8,482 bases of DNA from Trueperella sp. Its GTDB lineage: Bacteria; Actinomycetota; Actinomycetes; Actinomycetales; Actinomycetaceae. Location of the stretch: the NCBI GenBank assembly GCA_012727825.1, contig JAAYGH010000112.1:1-8482 (forward strand), in the 5' to 3' direction. Below are positions 7,141 to 8,482 of this stretch, piece by piece; position 1 is the first letter of the stretch; every line of letters starts with the position of its first letter. The position numbers and the translations under genes are program-made. The notes below the pieces were generated by a model. It was not told the origin of the DNA. It made no database searches and saw only the letters and a list, made by a program, of their open reading frames with translations.

Positions 7141-7164
7141 TGCCCGCCGGATGCCCGGTGGGCA
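7141..7164. terminator. Hairpin between convergent transporter and epimerase genes, probable bidirectional terminator
   Basis: TGCCC-G-CCGG (7141-7150) pairs with CCGG-T-GGGCA (7155-7164) around a 4-nt ATGC loop. This makes a 10-bp stem, all G-C rich, with one G-U pair when read on the plus strand. It begins 11 nt after the transporter TAA and ends just before the TAA of the facing gene. There is no U-run on either side, so it is an intrinsic-like terminator of the U-poor kind often proposed in actinobacteria, or a barrier to 3' decay. Confidence 0.5.
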
Positions 7165-7165
7165 C

Positions 7166-8284
7166 TTAGTGCAGGATTGCCACAACGACGTCGAGAGTGC
7201 GGGTATCGCCAGAGCTGATCGACACGCGACCCTTTTCCTCTTCGCGGTTCAGCATGTCCGGCATAACCGTGCACGGCTCCAACGCGATGGCCAAACCGGG
7301 ATCGCGGGCAAGATCGTTACCGGTAAAAATATGGAAGTTTGACCTGCACGGAACTGCGGCCCGATTAGGTTGCTCGGCCGAACCCGTGCCAGATCGCACC
7401 GACCCCTGCCCCGCCGTGTCCGTGCGGCCCACACCCATGGCGATCTCCACCCCGTAACCGAGGCCGGTATCGAGGTAGGCGTGCGCTCTGGCATCCTCGT
7501 CATTGTGCAGGCCGGTGAATGCCGTGTCGAGCTCGTCGTGCAGATTAATTTCATGGAGAACGTCCGACTCGGGTAGCCAGGCCGGCGGCGGAGCCAGCGC
7601 CTCCGATCCGTCCGCTTTGCTCACGGCGTTCGCGGCTGTGGCGGCCAACGGGTCGCCCTTCCTGTCAGACTTGATCGGTCTAAATGCTCTGAGGGCTGGA
7701 AGCGGAATGCCGTCGTCGTCGACGACGATGCGATGCGTTGCCGGCACCCACACACGCGCATCCCGGACGGAGGCGACCTTAAAGTACGGATGCCAGCCAA
7801 GCCCAAGCGGGATATCGCGCTCTGAGGTGTTGCGGGCGCTGACGCCGATGCGCAAGACGCCCTCGTGTGAGATGTCGTAGCGCACGGTCACGTCGATCGG
7901 GCCCGGGAATGCCTCCGACGCCTCGAGAGTGGCGACGAGATCGATGTGGTCGCCCTCGATGTGCACGTCCGACGAATGATTGACCCGATCTTCAAGCAGG
8001 CCAGCCACAGTGAATTCGACATCAAACGCAAAGCCGTGCAAACCCTCGGGGCTGAGCTCACGGACCCCGCGCATCGTACCGTTGTCGTTCCATTCCTGAT
8101 GTGCCACGCGGTTCGTCCACGGAATAAGAAGGCAGTTGCGGTGGCCGTCGAGGCGGTCGAATTCAGGGACGGATTGGTAGCCGTCAAGCGCCGACTCCCC
8201 CGTGCCGGGGTCCCAGCCGAAGATCGTGGCACCGCGCGTATGGAGCGTCAGCCTCTGGTTGCCGTTCGTCAGATGGATCAGCAT
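7166..8284 (-). CDS. Aldose 1-epimerase (galactose mutarotase-like) with internal insertions
   Basis: Probable cytoplasmic sugar mutarotase interconverting alpha and beta anomers of an aldohexose or a related hexose-6-phosphate. Seen, in family order: NRVA with R59 after LLIPW; LHGFA with H83; GLGWHPYF with H165; ELDTAF with D253; and ALEP with the catalytic-type E336. These correspond to the Arg, His, His, Asp, Glu set of GalM. At 372 residues it is longer than the usual 290-350; two polar Ala/Gly/Ser/Pro-rich inserts are apparent, near 203-240 and 286-312. The start is fixed by AAAGGAG, 4 nt before the ATG. It lies 19 nt after ispF, so it is probably co-transcribed with it. The exact sugar is unknown and I therefore give no gene symbol. 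Confidence 0.87.
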   Translation of the reverse strand: MLIHLTNGNQRLTLHTRGATIFGWDPGTGESALDGYQSVPEFDRLDGHRNCLLIPWTNRVAHQEWNDNGTMRGVRELSPEGLHGFAFDVEFTVAGLLEDRVNHSSDVHIEGDHIDLVATLEASEAFPGPIDVTVRYDISHEGVLRIGVSARNTSERDIPLGLGWHPYFKVASVRDARVWVPATHRIVVDDDGIPLPALRAFRPIKSDRKGDPLAATAANAVSKADGSEALAPPPAWLPESDVLHEINLHDELDTAFTGLHNDEDARAHAYLDTGLGYGVEIAMGVGRTDTAGQGSVRSGTGSAEQPNRAAVPCRSNFHIFTGNDLARDPGLAIALEPCTVMPDMLNREEEKGRVSISSGDTRTLDVVVAILH

Positions 8285-8288
8285 AGAG

Positions 8289-8295
8289 CTCCTTT
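8289..8295 (-). promoter_or_regulatory. Ribosome binding site of the epimerase gene
   Basis: AAAGGAG on the minus strand, 4 nt from the ATG at 8284. It sits inside the 19-nt gap to the ispF stop codon, which leaves no room for a promoter there except inside ispF. This supports read-through from ispF and sets the start of the epimerase. Confidence 0.7.
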
Positions 8296-8303
8296 TCGGC
8301 GAT

Positions 8304-8482
8304 TCAACACTGGCAGCCCGTGACGAGCGCGGTGGCGATCGCAGCTAAACCTTCGTCGCGCCCGGTGAATCCCATTCGGTCTGAGGTGGTGGCCGAGACG
8401 ACGACGGGTGCTCCCACAATCTCGGACATCACAGCTTCTGATTCGGCCTTTCGCGGGGCGAACCGCGGGCGCTGGCCAATGA
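8304..8482 (-). CDS. ispF: 2-C-methyl-D-erythritol 2,4-cyclodiphosphate synthase, C-terminal part; 5' end cut by the window edge
   Basis: The last 58 residues of IspF, the enzyme of the non-mevalonate isoprenoid pathway that cyclises CDP-methylerythritol phosphate. Seen: [13 protein letters not shown] at the left of the fragment, then [20 protein letters not shown], the family's highly conserved VsvsATTtexlGftGrgEGi block that contributes to the nucleotide and metal site, then AAIATALV close to the TGA. A short Cys-containing tail (TGCQC) ends the protein. The rest is outside the window, so I cannot tell whether it is a stand-alone IspF or an IspD-IspF fusion. The epimerase gene follows after 19 nt. 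Confidence 0.93.
   Translation of the reverse strand, partial: IGQRPRFAPRKAESEAVMSEIVGAPVVVSATTSDRMGFTGRDEGLAAIATALVTGCQC

Noticed and set aside
7713..7728. A 16-bp perfect palindrome of GTC/GAC triplets
   Set aside because: It falls inside the epimerase gene where Val/Asp codons (IVVDDDG) naturally make such a repeat; no sign of a regulatory role.

Overview
The window reads as a chromosomal segment of a GC-rich Gram-positive actinobacterium. The clues are the ispF, cysS and rlmB genes in the actinobacterial order, the sequence of the uracil permease N-terminus, GTG and TTG starts, and promoter-start arrangements that look leaderless. A member of Actinomycetaceae (Arcanobacterium/Trueperella/Actinomyces-like) fits best, but this is judged by eye from protein sequence. 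No mobile elements, CRISPR arrays, tRNAs or rRNAs were found.

Layout, left to right. (1) 1-1044, minus: an NCS2 uracil permease (uraA type) that runs off the left edge. It has a promoter and a structured leader at 1045-1172. (2) 1274-1792, minus: a YhfF-like ASCH-domain (PUA-fold) protein. It overlaps by 8 nt the end of (3), 1785-3137, minus: an unrecognised 450-residue protein with a very acidic middle and two C-terminal membrane segments. (4) 3211-4179, minus: RlmB 23S rRNA 2'-O-methyltransferase with a long basic tail. It overlaps by 8 nt the end of (5), 4172-5599, minus: cysteinyl-tRNA synthetase. (6) 5600-5740: a divergent control region with two candidate promoters and a long inverted repeat. 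(7) 5741-7129, plus: a UMF1-family major facilitator transporter. (8) 7141-7164: a strong hairpin between convergent genes. (9) 7166-8284, minus: an aldose 1-epimerase-like protein with unusual insertions. (10) 8304-8482, minus: the C-terminal end of IspF, running off the right edge.

How the genes fit together. ispF, cysS and rlmB are usually adjacent in actinobacteria. Here the block is split between ispF and cysS by the epimerase gene, which lies close behind ispF, and by the UMF1 transporter on the other strand. The transporter and epimerase may form a small sugar uptake/processing module that inserted there; this is inference. cysS and rlmB are translationally coupled. The unknown membrane protein and the ASCH protein are also coupled to each other and lie 73 bp downstream, so the four may form one operon, with uraA transcribed from its own promoter. 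I see no clear new defence or mobile system. The most novel items are the membrane protein/ASCH pair, the control region at 5606-5740 and the uraA leader.
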